From: Cydia pomonella
Taxonomy: Eukaryota > Arthropoda > Insecta > Lepidoptera > Tortricidae
Length of the DNA stretch: 64,000 nucleotides
NCBI RefSeq assembly: GCF_033807575.1
Contig: NC_084725.1
Location: forward strand, 717,001 to 781,000
Direction of reading: 5' to 3'
Both the position numbers and the translations under genes were made by a program. Shown here one piece after another: positions 11,301 to 22,203 of this stretch. The notes beneath the pieces were generated by a model. The model had not been told where the DNA came from and searched no databases. It saw only the letters and a list, made by a program, of their open reading frames with translations. Each line of letters opens with the position of its first letter. Position 1 is the first letter of the stretch.

Positions 11301-11602
11301 TTGCTTTACTTCCCTAGGTGTATAATATAGCATTGCAAGCAACATTAACAAGCAGCACCGACAATTTTAAAACGCATAAAACCCAGTTATTGATTATCTA
11401 TACAATGTTATTTCAGACCCGACAGCATAATATTTTACTACCCGAGACGTACGTGTGCTTGTGTGCGTGCTGGCCGTGTGTGCACACACACATAGCACAC
11501 ACGGGGGTAAGAAAAATACTCATGTCTTGGGTTTTTCTTAGAGCTACGGGAGGCGTGGAGACGGCGTTGGACTTTTATATTTTCGTCGCTGTTATTTTTT
11601 TA

Positions 11603-11668
11603 AATCGGTGGCAAACAAGCATACGGCCTGTCTGGTGATAAGTGGTCACCGTAGTCGATGGACGCCTG
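11603..11668 (+). repeat. fragment of dispersed repeat F
   Basis: TCGGTGGCAAACAAGCATAC with CCGTAGTCGATGGACGCCTG matches the start of the fuller copies at 26313, 36078 and 53533. Confidence 0.65.
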
Positions 11669-12609
11669 CAAGTTCATATTGTTTGCTATTAAAACCTAGT
11701 TTCGAAGTGATTTGTAGTAAGTTGAAAATATCGCTTCTTTTTATTTTTGATGTACTGAAAATGAAGTTATTTTCTTATACTAAACGAACGGTCCCCGTTT
11801 TACCCTTTGGGTACGGAACCCTAAAAAGATCCTTGAGCTCCTTATGATAAAATAATTTATGAGTTGTGTTTTTTTTTTACACGAATGTCAATAATAAATA
11901 GGTATATGGACCTACAACGAACTGCAAACCCACTTAATGGAATTCATTTATTCAATCGGTATGCACTTTTGCAGCTGGATGTAAGTATATTATTCAGAGA
12001 TCCTTTACTTAATACTTTAATTGAAGTAAATTCAAAGTCGCACTGAAGACGTTTATTTTTATTTTCTTAGAAAAGGTAGCTAATAAATCCTAATTTCCTT
12101 TACGAGGCAACCAGAAATGCGCATAAGTATATGAAAAGCAATTCAAAATTCTGTTTTCCTGTTTACCGCGTTTTTTAAGGAAAAAAATAATAAAGTCATA
12201 AAAATAGTCGTCTCCATTCCTTTCATATCCCACCTTTACACGTATCCCCATACATGCACACTCGCCTGCGTCACTCATGCACCCGTCCCGCTCACACACA
12301 CCGCGTTAGAGCGGGACGGCAACTCAGTTTCGGACCAACATTTTATATGTTAGCCGGGTCATGGATATAAAAATCGCTTTTCCTACATATATAAACGTAT
12401 ATGTCTTTTACGGTGGAAAATTCTCCAATAATAAAGAATTATTGCTATTGTAGAAGGTTTTAGTACATTATTATGTTGTTTCAATTATAAAGTTCTTTGT
12501 TAGGATGCGAATAATAACAGTCTGAGCGGGTGAGGTGTTCAACGACTTTAATACTCAAAGAATAAGAACGTGCAAAAATGATTTGGAACGTTGTTGAACG
12601 TGCGTTGAA
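11669..12609. other. no gene seen
   Basis: AT-rich sequence with open frames of 60-80 codons, none with a recognisable domain. GGTACGGAACCCTAAAAA near 11810 is the edge motif of another dispersed repeat. Confidence 0.4.
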
Positions 12610-12830
12610 ACTCGAGGTCCATGGGGTCCCAGCGCGCACAAGTTTTTCGGAGAAATTGCGAAACTTCTGGTTGATGTAACTGGTGACCGAAGGGCTGGCA
12701 GCTTCCTCGCACACCGTATAAGTATTCCGATACAACGAGGAAATGCCGCCAGTCTCCTTGGTACAATGCCTCAAGGGCCTATTTTAGATATAAGCTTGTT
12801 ATAGTAATCATCTGTATATATCCATTATGA
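12610..12830 (+). pseudogene. R1-like LINE C-terminus and 3' UTR remnant
   Basis: It shares GGTCCATGGGGTCCCAGCGC and a long downstream stretch with 23530-23765. In the better frame, the other copy encodes LTGDRRAG and GNAASILGT, wording I associate with R1-clade retrotransposon C-termini. Here the upstream frame is broken by stops. The 3' UTR (TTATAGTAATCATCTGTATA) is kept. Confidence 0.6.
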
Positions 12831-12894
12831 ATATTATTAATGTAAATAAAGAATTTCCAAAAAAAAAATTACAGTCACGGACTTTAATAGTCTT

Positions 12895-13165
12895 GACGAC
12901 CGGTCTGGCCTAGTGGGTAGTGACCCTGTCTACGAAGCCGATGGTTCCGGGTTCAAATCCTGGTAAGGGCATTTATCCGTGTGATGAGCATGGATATTTG
13001 TTCCTGAGTCATGGGTGTTTTCTATGTATTTAAGTATTTGTATATATTATATATATCGTTGTCTAAGTACCCTCAACACAAGCCTTATTGAGCTTACTGT
13101 GGGACTTGGTCAATTTGTGTAATAATGTCCTATAATATTTATTTATATTTATTTATTTATTTATT
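12895..13165 (+). mobile_element. tRNA-derived SINE, family A (longest copy)
   Basis: The tRNA-like head has A-box-like TGGCCTAGTGGGTAGTGACC and B-box-like GGGTTCAAATCC. The body follows with GTGATGAGCATGGATATTTG, CACAAGCCTTATTGAGCTTA and a TTTATTTAT tail. Related copies lie at 16580-16722, 45982-46190 and 62601-62866, all on the minus strand, with fragments at 17027-17047 and 22503-22550. Confidence 0.85.
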
Positions 13166-13332
13166 TTATTTATTAATAGTTGAGGGTTCACTTTACATTG
13201 GAGAATCTTAGCGTTATTATTGACAACCAGATTAGCTTGAACCGCAGGTGGGTTAACAAATGATGGGTAGCTGAAACCTCGCGTGATTTGTGCACAAGCC
13301 CTTATGGATTCCCATAAAACTTATCGTATGTA

Positions 13333-13465
13333 ATTAACACTTTCGCTACCAACGTTTTCGTAGCGCTATGCTCATAGCCGATCCCAGCATTTTCCCGCTT
13401 TGTAGAGGAAAGCGACTACGAATAGGAAACCCGCCGAGCGGGTTCCCGGTACTCAATGTGTTAAG
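13333..13465. mobile_element. MITE-like repeat with TTAACAC ends
   Basis: It begins TTAACACTTTCGCTACCAAC and ends GTACTCAATGTGTTAA, a short terminal inversion. A GC-rich hairpin (AACCCGCCGAGCGGGTT) sits near the right end. Confidence 0.5.
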
Positions 13466-13761
13466 AACTTTTCACCAAAACCATACGCCTGCGAAACAAT
13501 GTAAGGGTGTTGAACTGTTAGAGTAACCTAGCAGTTTTTTCTAACTCGACCGAATACAAAAGGTGACACATGAGCGTTGTTTTATTGCTGACGAGCAATG
13601 CCAATAGGCTATTTCACATTTCTTTTCAATATATTTATAAATGCTCGTATATAATATTTTTTATTTCATTAAAATAACAGTGCTATATGCAAAGTTTTTA
13701 TTTTATTTTATTTAAACGGTACGAATATGAATATGATACATGTTTGCGCCAAAAAGGCCGC

Positions 13762-13890
13762 CGCCATTCGTGTGACGTCATCATAGCAGTTCAGCAAGGA
13801 AACGTCAGATTTGAACTCATTGAAGTGCAAATCGAACACTTGTTTTTGCTATAGTGACGTCACTCATGAGACAAAATGGCGGATGGCGTT
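13762..13890. mobile_element. hairpin repeat just upstream of exon A
   Basis: GCCGCCATTCGTGTGACGTC near 13759 is roughly inverted by GACGTCACTCATGAGACAAA followed by ATGGCGG at 13857-13884. It lies about 100 bp before the splice acceptor of exon A. Confidence 0.5.
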
Positions 13891-13985
13891 TGCGGTCACG
13901 TGACATTATTGTAAGCATAATACAATTATATTTATACTTAATATGTTGTTATTTTAATACAAATAACACTATATTTGTCCAACAG

Positions 13986-14066
13986 CACTGCCAACAAAAA
14001 GATGGTCTGGAGTACGCCGCGTGGTCTCGGCCACGGGGCGTCATGGCCATCAAACAGGGCTACGAG
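13986..14066 (+). CDS. zinc-finger gene, internal exon A
   Basis: An 81-bp exon between an acceptor (TTTGTCCAACAG) and a donor (GTATGG). It reads 27 whole codons in phase 0 with no stop: it begins HCQQKDGLEYAAW and ends RGVMAIKQGYE. It has phase 0 at both ends and joins exon B in frame, so both could belong to one plus-strand transcript with an intron of about 11.7 kb. G+C content is higher than the surrounding AT-rich intron, as expected of coding sequence. No domain is recognised in this part; it would precede the zinc fingers. Two decayed copies follow at 14497-14568 and 14714-14776, which shows that this stretch existed as a unit with its flanks. An alternative is that it is itself a repeat copy, but it is the only one with intact splice sites. 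Confidence 0.65.
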
Positions 14067-14496
14067 GTATGGGCCATGGCCTGATAATAGTTATTTGTGT
14101 TAGCTATTTGTCTTTTGTCTATTTGCGGCTACTTTCATTACATTTTAGTAGACTTTAATCAAGAGATTTAATTGTCCTTTAGTGAATGTAGTCTTTTTAT
14201 GCCTGGAATGTTGTATTAAGTAGTAATGGTAATGCATAAGCAACATATCATATCATTTATTCCATTGAATCATGTTCATTTGTACATTTTGGTCTTAAAT
14301 ATAGTCAAGTAGGTACATGATACCCTGCTAGGGTGTACAATTTAGGACTTAAAATTATAAATTATAATTTACATTAATTTCTAGAAATAATTAAATGTCA
14401 AAGCAAGTATATAAGTATTAAAATATAAATAATTCATGCAGAATGAAAGAATTGATGCATAAAGAATTGATGCAAAAGAAGAAATAATTGATGCAT

Positions 14497-14568
14497 AAAG
14501 ATGGCCTCGAGTGCAACGCGTTGCCTCGGCCACGGGGCGTCATCATGGCCATCAAACAGGGCTACGAG
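14497..14568 (+). pseudogene. decayed copy of exon A (copy 2)
   Basis: It aligns with exon A from AAAGATGG to GGCTACGAG. The frame stays open (KDGLECNALPRPRGV) with one extra codon before MAIKQGYE. The donor GTATGG has become ATATGG and the acceptor side shows no CAG with a pyrimidine tract, so normal splicing of this copy is unlikely. Confidence 0.75.
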
Positions 14569-14713
14569 ATATGGCCGATAAATAGCTAAACAGTTCTCTA
14601 TTTTGTTGTAGTTCTGTTTGTTGTGTTATGTTGTTAATTTCCTTCATTTAGTTAGGCTGGAATACAATAAAGTTAGTTGTTGTTGTAGTACTAGTTCAAG
14701 AAAAATCAAAAAT

Positions 14714-14776
14714 ACGATGGTCTCGGGTACGCCGCGTGGTCTCGGCCACGGGGCGTCATGGTCGTCAAACAGGGCC
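14714..14776 (+). pseudogene. decayed copy of exon A (copy 3)
   Basis: It aligns from GATGGTCTCGGGTACGCC to GTCAAACAGGGCCAG. The frame reads DGLGYAAWSRPRGVMVVKQG, closer to exon A than copy 2. The last codons and the donor are deleted, and a TATAG-type MITE begins 16 bp further on. Confidence 0.75.
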
Positions 14777-14791
14777 AGATTATTGGTCTAC

Positions 14792-14925
14792 TATAGCCTG
14801 TCAAGCCATTTCGTAAGAAGAAAAAAGCAGAAAATTTAAAAATGTAGGCGCGAAGGATTATCGTCCCATAGGAAATTTGAATTTGCGCCTTTTTGTACTG
14901 ACAACGTTGTTTGACAGACTATATA
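14792..14925. mobile_element. MITE with TATAGYCTGTCAAG ends
   Basis: TATAGCCTGTCAAGCCATTT at the left is inverted by GTTTGACAGACTATA at the right. A second copy at 24364-24490 shares CCCATAGRAAATTTGAATTT inside. Confidence 0.6.
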
Positions 14926-15020
14926 GTTTGCTGTAGTTCGATTTTGCTTTGTTTTGTTGATTATTTCACAAGGTATCTTATTTTTAGTCTTGCTAGTATT
15001 CCACTAGCAATAGACATGCA

Positions 15021-15150
15021 CGGTCACGTCTGAAAATATCCATACGGACAAAGTGCCAAAAATATGTATAGACTACGCTAATATGGCCCATAAAGTCGCG
15101 TATACATATTTTTAGCACTTCGATCGTGTCGATATTTTCAGACGTGACTG
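15021..15150. mobile_element. palindromic MITE C, copy 1
   Basis: CGGTCACGTCTGAAAATATC at the left and GATATTTTCAGACGTGACTG plus TA at the right. The interior holds GTGCCAAAAATATGTATA and its inverse. Family members are at 22072-22203 and 24492-24625. Confidence 0.8.
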
Positions 15151-15414
15151 TACCAGAAAAGCCATCTAGTTTTGATGGCTAAATGTTGGCACCAAATAGC
15201 TAAATGTTGTTAGATAGTTAGTTTTTCTTCAATATTTTTGTCTGCCATTTTTCCATTGTGCCTGTTTTGCGTAGCTGAATGTGTTTTTATTTCAGTGTAG
15301 ATTTTCAATGTAGTTTGTTGTTGTTTCATTTGTTTTGTATCATATTAAACATGTACTTACCTCCTGAAAATATGTGGATATGATTTTATTTGCAGACTAG
15401 CATGTAGAATAAGA

Positions 15415-15760
15415 GTGCACTCTAATTACAAGCTTTTATTTAACTTACAATGTATTACATTTATTACGTTATATAGTTACACGGTGTTTGAACGGGTCAA
15501 ATCTTGCAAGATAAATTTAACCCACTTCCCGGTTTCCGATGAATCTGAAAATTGGCATACATATGTAAGTCGGGTAACAATGCAATATTATGGTACCATT
15601 GAGCTGATCTGATGATGAAGACCGGAGGTGGCCATTGGAACTCTGTGGTAAAAAAACGCAACCTAATTGTGTTTGAGTTGTTTAGAATTGTCACGATGAG
15701 TATTTGTTGCCTGTGGGAAGAAAAGTATAGTCAGCGATAAAAGCTTGCACCAAAAATGAA
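15415..15760 (+). repeat. dispersed repeat D, copy 1
   Basis: It contains CCCACTTCCCGGTTTCCGAT, ACAATGCAATATTATGGTAC, GAGCTGATCTGATGATG and AGTCAGCGATAAAAGC in order. The same order occurs at 20985-21250 and 39780-40120, and inverted at 51415-51705. It has no coding capacity, and its class is unknown. Confidence 0.75.
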
Positions 15761-15937
15761 GTTTTGCCAAAAACTTACAACCATCAGTTTCGTTTTTTGA
15801 TTATTAATGTAGGTATCATTCATTAGTGATCCTTAGATAAAGAAATACGAACTCAATATCAACGAAACCAAATACCAAGTTGAGAAGCCGAGCAAATGGG
15901 TATGGGTAGATATCGCTAGGGTCCCCTAGACCCATAT

Positions 15938-16057
15938 GGTGGGAAAATTTGCTGCCTGTGGATGAGGTTTTGGTAGCTTAGATGGCAGAGCGCTAGAGTA
16001 TCGATCCAGAAGCCGTGAGTTCAAGTCTCACCCAAGGCAGTAATTTTTCCACTTTTA
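15938..16057 (+). mobile_element. tRNA-derived SINE, family B
   Basis: A-box-like GGTAGCTTAGATGGCAGAGC and B-box-like GTGAGTTCAAGTCTCACCC are 45 bp apart. It is the sense-strand match to 2070-2185. The B-box arm is nearly perfectly paired, but the acceptor stem is absent. Confidence 0.65.
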
Positions 16058-16078
16058 AAGGACTATGCGTCAAAATGG

Positions 16079-16480
16079 CCCCAATACCAACAGAGTTGAG
16101 AGTAAGGTCATTAGATAGATATTTCTATGTACTTCATTTCGTTCTATGGGCACCAAGCTAAATTCCATTGCAGAACTGAGATATTGGTATTTTAGTCAAA
16201 ATGTCGTCACCCTTATTACCTAGGCAATATAGTCCACCGCCGGGCCAGCGCGGCAAATCATTCAGTGTGCTCGCCCGGCGGTGCGCGAACATCTACCCTG
16301 CAGTAATTAATTTACTTACTTGGACTCTATTGCCTAGGTAATAAGGGTGACGACATTTTGGCTAAAATACCAATATCTCAGTTCTGCAATGGAATTCCGC
16401 TTGGTGCCCATAGAACAAAATGAAGTGCATAGAAATACCTATCTAATGACCTTACTCTCATTTCTGTTGGCGTTGGGTCC
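16079..16480. mobile_element. fold-back element, arms of about 158 bp
   Basis: The left arm 16079-16236 and right arm 16321-16480 are inverted copies. Landmarks are GAGAGTAAGGTCATTAGATA, CAGAACTGAGATATTGGTAT and CCCTTATTACCTAGGCAATA. The 84-bp loop begins CCGCCGGGC and holds GCCCGGCGG, so the pairing continues into the loop. Arms differ by only about ten bases. A 69-codon open frame over the right arm is incidental. Confidence 0.85.
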
Positions 16481-16579
16481 AGGCTCCATACAAAGTTGCC
16501 CATGGTCCTTTATTCTAAGCTTAATAGCATCGTTCACAGACGTTTCTGCTTGTTAAACATTAAAACTTATTTGACTATA

Positions 16580-16722
16580 TTAATACTTAAATACATAGAA
16601 AAAACCCATGACTCGGGAACAAATATCTGTGCTCATCACACAAATGCCCTTACCAAGATTTGAACCTGGGACCATCAGCTACGTAGGCAGGGTCACTACC
16701 CACTAGGCCAGACTGGTCGCCA
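16580..16722 (-). mobile_element. tRNA-derived SINE, family A, truncated
   Basis: The inverse of the head and first body part of 12895-13165 (TGCCCTTACCAAGATTTGAA, CCCACTAGGCCAGACTGGTC). A further head fragment lies at 17027-17047. Confidence 0.75.
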
Positions 16723-17255
16723 GGTCGGCCGGTTTATAAATAGGTTTAAACCCTAGATCAAGGTCGTCAAGCGCTAGATCACGGCAAACTGTCAGGATTG
16801 ACTTAGTTGCGTTTCACTAGGGGTTAAGTACGGTACCTTTTTAGGTGCATAAAAATGAAAAAAATGAGCGCTGTCTCGCCAACAAACCGCATAAGCAGTT
16901 TGGCGAGTAACTTTAAAATTGATTATGTATATGTGCCTTTGAAAAATAAATGAAAAAAAAAAAAAAAAACTATAGCATACGTGTCATCCACGATGACGTG
17001 CATATTTGTAAAATCTTACCTTTAATACCACTAGGCCAGACCGGTCGTTAAGCATTACAATTGCAGTTAATAAGTGCGAAGATATCTGCAGTATATTAAT
17101 ATAGCACTCATGATAAGTTGTGACACGTTGCACTCCGCGTCACGACAGGGTGACGGGGGTGACAAAGCGCTCCATTTGACAACGTCCGTCGCAGCGATAA
17201 GTGACGCCCACGAGGGGCTTCTTTGTGATTTTTGGGATATGTGCTTAAAGAGATG

Positions 17256-17877
17256 CGGCCCGATTCGAAGAATGAGATTTGATAACGATAAGTTCTGGTT
17301 TAGATAAGTTCTCGTTATATATCGTTTGTATGTCATATAATTGACAGAAGCTGCTCGATTCCGGCAACCAATGTTACTTTGACGTTAGAAACAGCGCCCT
17401 CTTGACAATGATCATATATTTCTGGCCGGGCCAATCGGCCCGATTCGAAGAATGAAATATGATAACGATAAGTTCTGGTTTAGATAAGTTCTCGTTTAGA
17501 TATCGTTTGTATGTCATATAATTGACAGAAGCTGCTCGATTCCGGCAACCAATGTTACTTTGACGTTAGAAACAGCGCCCTCTTGACAATGATCATATAT
17601 TTCTGGCCGGGCCAATCGGCCCGATTCGAAGAATGAAATATGATAACGATAAGTTCTGGTTTAGATAAGTTCTCATTTAGATACCGTTTGCATGTCGTAT
17701 AATTGACAGAAGCAGCTCGATTCGGGCAACCAATGTCACTTTGACGTTAGAAATATCGTAGATAGATCTTATTGGGATCACAGTGGAATCGAAATCGATG
17801 TCAATTTTGACATGTCGTTTATTTATCGATCTTTCCAAGATCTTAAACGTGTCTTAATCATTATTCGAATCGGGCCG
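17256..17877. mobile_element. MITE A with chimeric internal tandem duplication
   Basis: CGGCCCGATTCGAAGAATGA occurs at 17256, 17436 and 17617 (units of 180-181 bp). The element ends with the inverse TTCGAATCGGGCCG at 17877. The first two units break off after GTTAGAA into a piece of another MITE (GCGCCCTCTTGACAATGATC, as at 38726), and only the last is a complete MITE A. ATG on both outer flanks fits a 3-bp target duplication. Confidence 0.8.
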
Positions 17878-18030
17878 ATGGACCCCTTATAATTTTATAG
17901 GGGGTAGTTAATATGGCTAGTAAAAGAAAAGCGATGTTGTTCGAACCTATGTGTTGACGAAAATGTTTGTATGATACGTGAGATTGAAAAGGGAGACGGA
18001 CTCGCACACCGAGGGTTTCGTACTTTTTGG

Positions 18031-18627
18031 TATTTGTTGTTATAGCAGCAACAGAAATACATCATCTGTCAAAATGTCAACTGTATAGCTATCACGGTTC
18101 ATGAGATACAGACGGACAGACGGACGGACGGTCAGCGGAGTCTTATAGTAATAGGGTCCCGTTTTACCCTTTCAGTACGGAAGCATAAATATTGACGTCG
18201 GGAGATATTTTGAACTAAGTCAATGTACTTTTCTTTTTGTCACTCCATATACTTACATATTTGTTGTTATAACAGCAACAGAAATACACCATCTGTCAAA
18301 ATTTCAACTGTCTAGCTATCACGGTTCATGAGATACAGACGTACAGACGGACGGACGGTCAACGGAGTCTTAGTAATAGGGTCCCGTTTTACCCTTTGAG
18401 TACGGAAGCCTAAAAATTGACGTCGGGAGATATTTTGAACTAATTCAATGTACAGTCAACCAATTTGATTCCTAGGCCACTATAGAACCACGCCATAATG
18501 ACTTCTACGACAGTGCTTTTTGAGTGATGCATGTCATGTGTAGAGTAGTTAAAGCGACAAGGTTCTATACTGGCCTAGGATTCAAATTGGTTGACTGTAC
18601 TTTTCCTTTTTTCACTCCATATACTTA
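18031..18627 (+). repeat. tandem duplication of a 225-bp repeat
   Basis: Unit 1 is 18031-18257 and unit 2 is 18258-18627. Shared landmarks are TATTTGTTGTTATARCAGCA, CTATCACGGTTCATGAGATA, the ACAGACGG stretch and TAGGGTCCCGTTTTACCCTT. Unit 2 is longer only because of the MITE at 18453-18597. Confidence 0.85.
18453..18597. mobile_element. 145-bp MITE inserted in duplicated unit
   Basis: The ends are CAGTCAACCAATTTGATTCC and AATTGGTTGACTG, flanked by TA at 18451 and 18598. The upstream unit reads CAATG-TA-CTTTTC at 18221-18232 without the element, so it is an empty site. TA duplication and the CAGT terminus point to Tc1/mariner mobilisation. Confidence 0.9.
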
Positions 18628-20000
18628 ACGATGTCTCTCTATAAAGATAAAAAATGTTCTGTTCCTTAGGTAAAAGAGTTTACATTTATATATAAAACCC
18701 AAAATCCAGTAACCCTAACCTAAAATACGGCTGTATATGTATAGGTAAGTACATACTCGTAGGTAATATAAATACACATAACTCATTCTTCGCCATTATT
18801 CCGAATTAGGTCGAAAAACATCTTATTTACTATCACATAGCCATTATTCCCATACATAAGCATAACCAGCATAAATTGACCTCCTATACTCTAATATTTA
18901 TAAGGACCTCGAGGCCATACCATAGACTGGCTTCCCTTATGCTGGTACTCAGCGATGGGAAGGCCAAACGTCAAAGTTGCCCATAACTGACGATAGATGG
19001 CGCCAAACTAAAGAATATATAACAGAACGCCATTCTCCTATCAACTTTCAAAAAGTCGTATAAATTTAACATCTTTATTGTAAAAGCAAGTTTATGCGCT
19101 GTAGTTAAGGTTGAAATTTGTGGTGTAAGTGTGAGAGATGAGAAGTTAGGAAGATTATATCAGTTTTACAGTGTGACATAAAGTACGAGTATTTTGTTGG
19201 CCGAATTTAGTGCAGATATATGGTGGTATGAGTATTAGTTTGGGTGAGTAATACTGCTGAGAATAATCCTGATAGGTTTAAGAAAAAGTGGGTTTATTTT
19301 AAATCTTACACACTCATTATATAGGACTGTAAGCAATGTTGCACAGTTACAGTGTACGGTTCAATTGATTATAGCGAAACTGAGACATTACTCCTAATAA
19401 TTGTTTAACATTAACTTTATTAATTATATAAAATGAACTAGACTAAAAGATTAGTATAGAACCGAAGTTTTAAAGAATGAAGCATTAGATAAAGAGTTTA
19501 ATACTGAAAACTGCATGTATCAACTTAGGTATAAACCTCAATGTCATATTTATTATATAAAAATAAATTTTCGTTTTTCGTTGACTTGCATGACATTTAT
19601 ATGTACTTCTGGTCTCCCGCGATACAGGCCTAGCCTAGTGCGGGGACTCCTGGAAACTCTGTTGTCAATCTAGTTATGCACCAACTCTTAAAAACAACCG
19701 CTGTATACTTTTTCTGTGTCCTTTCTTGTGCAATAAACATATTTTTTATCTTTATCTTATCTTTAATTTGTAATGGATAATTTTCAATAATTTCAATTCT
19801 AATTAACGTTCGGCCAACACTGACTGTAAACATCACTAATAGTGGATGTGACTGCAAGAAAAGTATCTTAAAATTTCCCTATATTACTAACTTCTGCTGG
19901 CGAATTCGTTTGTGTGGGATGATGATAATAATTATTGGTAAAAACTATCCTATACCTCGGGCCTAAACAATTTCATTTTAATTTAGCGGTTAGACGTGAA
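18628..20000. other. no gene seen
   Basis: AT-rich sequence. Around 19600-19765, a GC-richer block running into GTGCAATAAACATATTTTTT and TTATCTTTATCTT could be another LINE 3' end, but only one copy is in the window. Confidence 0.35.
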
Positions 20001-20007
20001 GAGGTAA

Positions 20008-20105
20008 CAGACAGAAAAACAGACAGAAAAACAGACTAACAGACAGATAAACAGGCAGACAGACAGACTTACTAACGGACAGACAAACAGACAAACCGAC
20101 AGATA
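20008..20105. repeat. imperfect ACAG/CAGA microsatellite
   Basis: Runs of ACAGACAG-type units with scattered substitutions over about 98 bp. Confidence 0.8.
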
Positions 20106-20489
20106 GCTATCATCCAAGCAACTCACAGTGATTTTTATTTCCACAGTTACCTAACCTCGACAATTCATCAAATTGACCACAGTCCAAAACAATTCTAAAA
20201 CCTTTATTATAAATCATCAAAACTATTTCAGCCTTAACCCGAAAACGTCCTATCTTAATACAATATTACAAGCACTTATAACATTCTCGATATTCAAGTT
20301 TCGTAGTACGTAAATCAAACTAACCCTATTCTGCGACGGGTCAAATTAATTTTGCCGATAACGCCCTCTGGCGATGCGGTGGGAAATTTAATTTTCGCCG
20401 GCAGTTTGAGGGTTAAGAGTCATGCTTGTAGTGTGAATTGTATCTTAATTAAAAAGTTTACGAGTAGGGTGACAATATATTATATTAAG

Positions 20490-20730
20490 GAGGATGAATT
20501 TAAAAAAAACAACGGGTTACACTCCGGGAGTGCCGGCAGAAGTGAAAACTTGAATATTAACGTTGTGCATTTTTGATATTTTGGAATGGTTAGGGAATAA
20601 TTTTGCACGAATTGCTTTAATTATCAGTATAAAAATACTATCATTTATGTGGTAAATACAATATTCATTAATTGCGCTACCGTACACAAACATGACAATT
20701 TATATTACATTAAAAATGCACAACGTTAAT
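20490..20730. repeat. dispersed repeat E with internal inversion
   Basis: GAATATTAACGTTGTGCATT near 20552 is inverted near 20705 (AATGCACAACGTTAATATTC). A third copy at about 34393 is joined to CACTTCTGCCGGCACTCCCG, also found here inverted at 20524. It is likely a non-autonomous element with these arms. Confidence 0.55.
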
Positions 20731-20984
20731 ATTCATGTCGCGCCGGCGGTCTACTGGCTTCAATGACATTGAAACAGTTTTTCGATCAGGTCACGTGTCC
20801 GTATTACGAATTTTCAATCTGACGAATCTGTCGGTCACGTGACCTGTCGCGAGTTCAACATTTTTTCCCCATCACAAAAAGTATAGGTATAGCGCTGCTA
20901 AAGAAGTTTTCACTTAAAAAAATTAAAGTTTCTTGATTAAGGCGTTGATTTTCCAATTTTTACAAGTTTTTATTCAACTTGCTA

Positions 20985-21250
20985 TGTTAGTATGTGTGGG
21001 TCAAATCTTGAAATCTTTGACCCACTTCCCGATTTCTGATTGAGCTGAAAATTTGCATACGTATGTAAATCTGGTAACAATGCAATATTATGGTACCATC
21101 GAGCTGATCTGATGATGGAGACAGGAGGTGATAAAACAAGGCAACCTAATTGTGTTTGGGGTTTTAAGAATTGACTAGATGAGTATTAGTTGCCCGTGGT
21201 AAGAAAAGTACAGTCAGCGATAAAAGCGTGTACCAAAAATGTTTTTTTTT
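20985..21250 (+). repeat. dispersed repeat D, copy 2
   Basis: It carries CCCACTTCCCGATTTCTGAT, ACAATGCAATATTATGGTAC and CAGTCAGCGATAAAAGC in the order of the 15415 copy, with a deletion after GGAGGTG. Confidence 0.75.
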
Positions 21251-21713
21251 TTCCAAAAACTTATTTATTTCAAGGATCGATCATTAGAAAAAAATTGGTC
21301 AAAGGCTCATTTCGTAAAACAATTGTTTTTACCTGAGTACCTTAATTTTACGTTTTACTTAGGCAATTGTAGCGTTTTATGACGTAAGAACGTAATAATT
21401 GGATGAATAATTTACCCCCAATATTTTTTCTCTGACAATCCAAAGCTTAAATCGCTAATTTAACAAAAGCTTTTCAAATTCATATCGAAAAATAAGTCAA
21501 AATGAGTGTAATGTGTGTGGTCTCTTTACCAGACATTACGGATTCAATAAAATAAAAAATTAAATTCCTTAATGATGAATTTCACCCCCCGTGGATCAAG
21601 ACCGATGTTAAAAAATTCATAAATATACAATACAATGTTGCAGTTTCATCAGTTAATTTAGACATTTTACATTTACTTAATTTTTTGGTATTATGTGTAT
21701 GCCAATTATTTTG

Positions 21714-21716
21714 TCT

Positions 21717-21796
<80 letters not shown>

Positions 21797-21797
21797 T
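21714..21797. repeat. (CTTT)n microsatellite
   Basis: An uninterrupted CTTT run of about 20 units. Open frames of 70-90 codons on both strands here are artefacts of the 4-bp repeat. Confidence 0.95.
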
Positions 21798-22071
21798 ATT
21801 TGCCATGCCCTAACGGACGTGGCGATCACCTTTGCCATCTCTTTTCTGATCTTGGCCATTCTTGCCAGTATGGCTGCGTTATTCACGTTCGTCCATTTCT
21901 TAATGTTGTCAAGCCAGATGAAGCTCCTTCTTCCCCTTCCCCTCTTTCTCTTATTTTGTCTTAACAGTAGCTAAAGGCTTTTGAAATAAGTATTTAAATA
22001 ATAGTGGCCTCATCTCACAAATAATGGAGAAGTTTTAAATTCTGAAATAAGCTAAGCTTTTACTATAGGTA

Positions 22072-22203
22072 CAGTTACGTCTGAAAATATCGGTACGAAA
22101 AATGTGCCAAAAATATGTAAACACTACCTTAATATATGGGCAATAAAGTCGTGTATACATATTTTTGGCACTTTTTATGTATCGATATTTTCATACGTGA
22201 CCG
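22072..22203. mobile_element. palindromic MITE C, copy 2
   Basis: TA, then CAGTTACGTCTGAAAATATC. The right end is TATTTTCATACGTGACCG then TA. The interior hairpin TGCCAAAAATATGTAAACAC pairs with GTGTATACATATTTTTGGCA. Confidence 0.85.

Noticed and set aside
21582..21974. Four overlapping open frames of 69-93 codons on both strands
   Set aside because: They are produced by the CTTT microsatellite, which lacks stops in several frames; outside it there is no coding signal.
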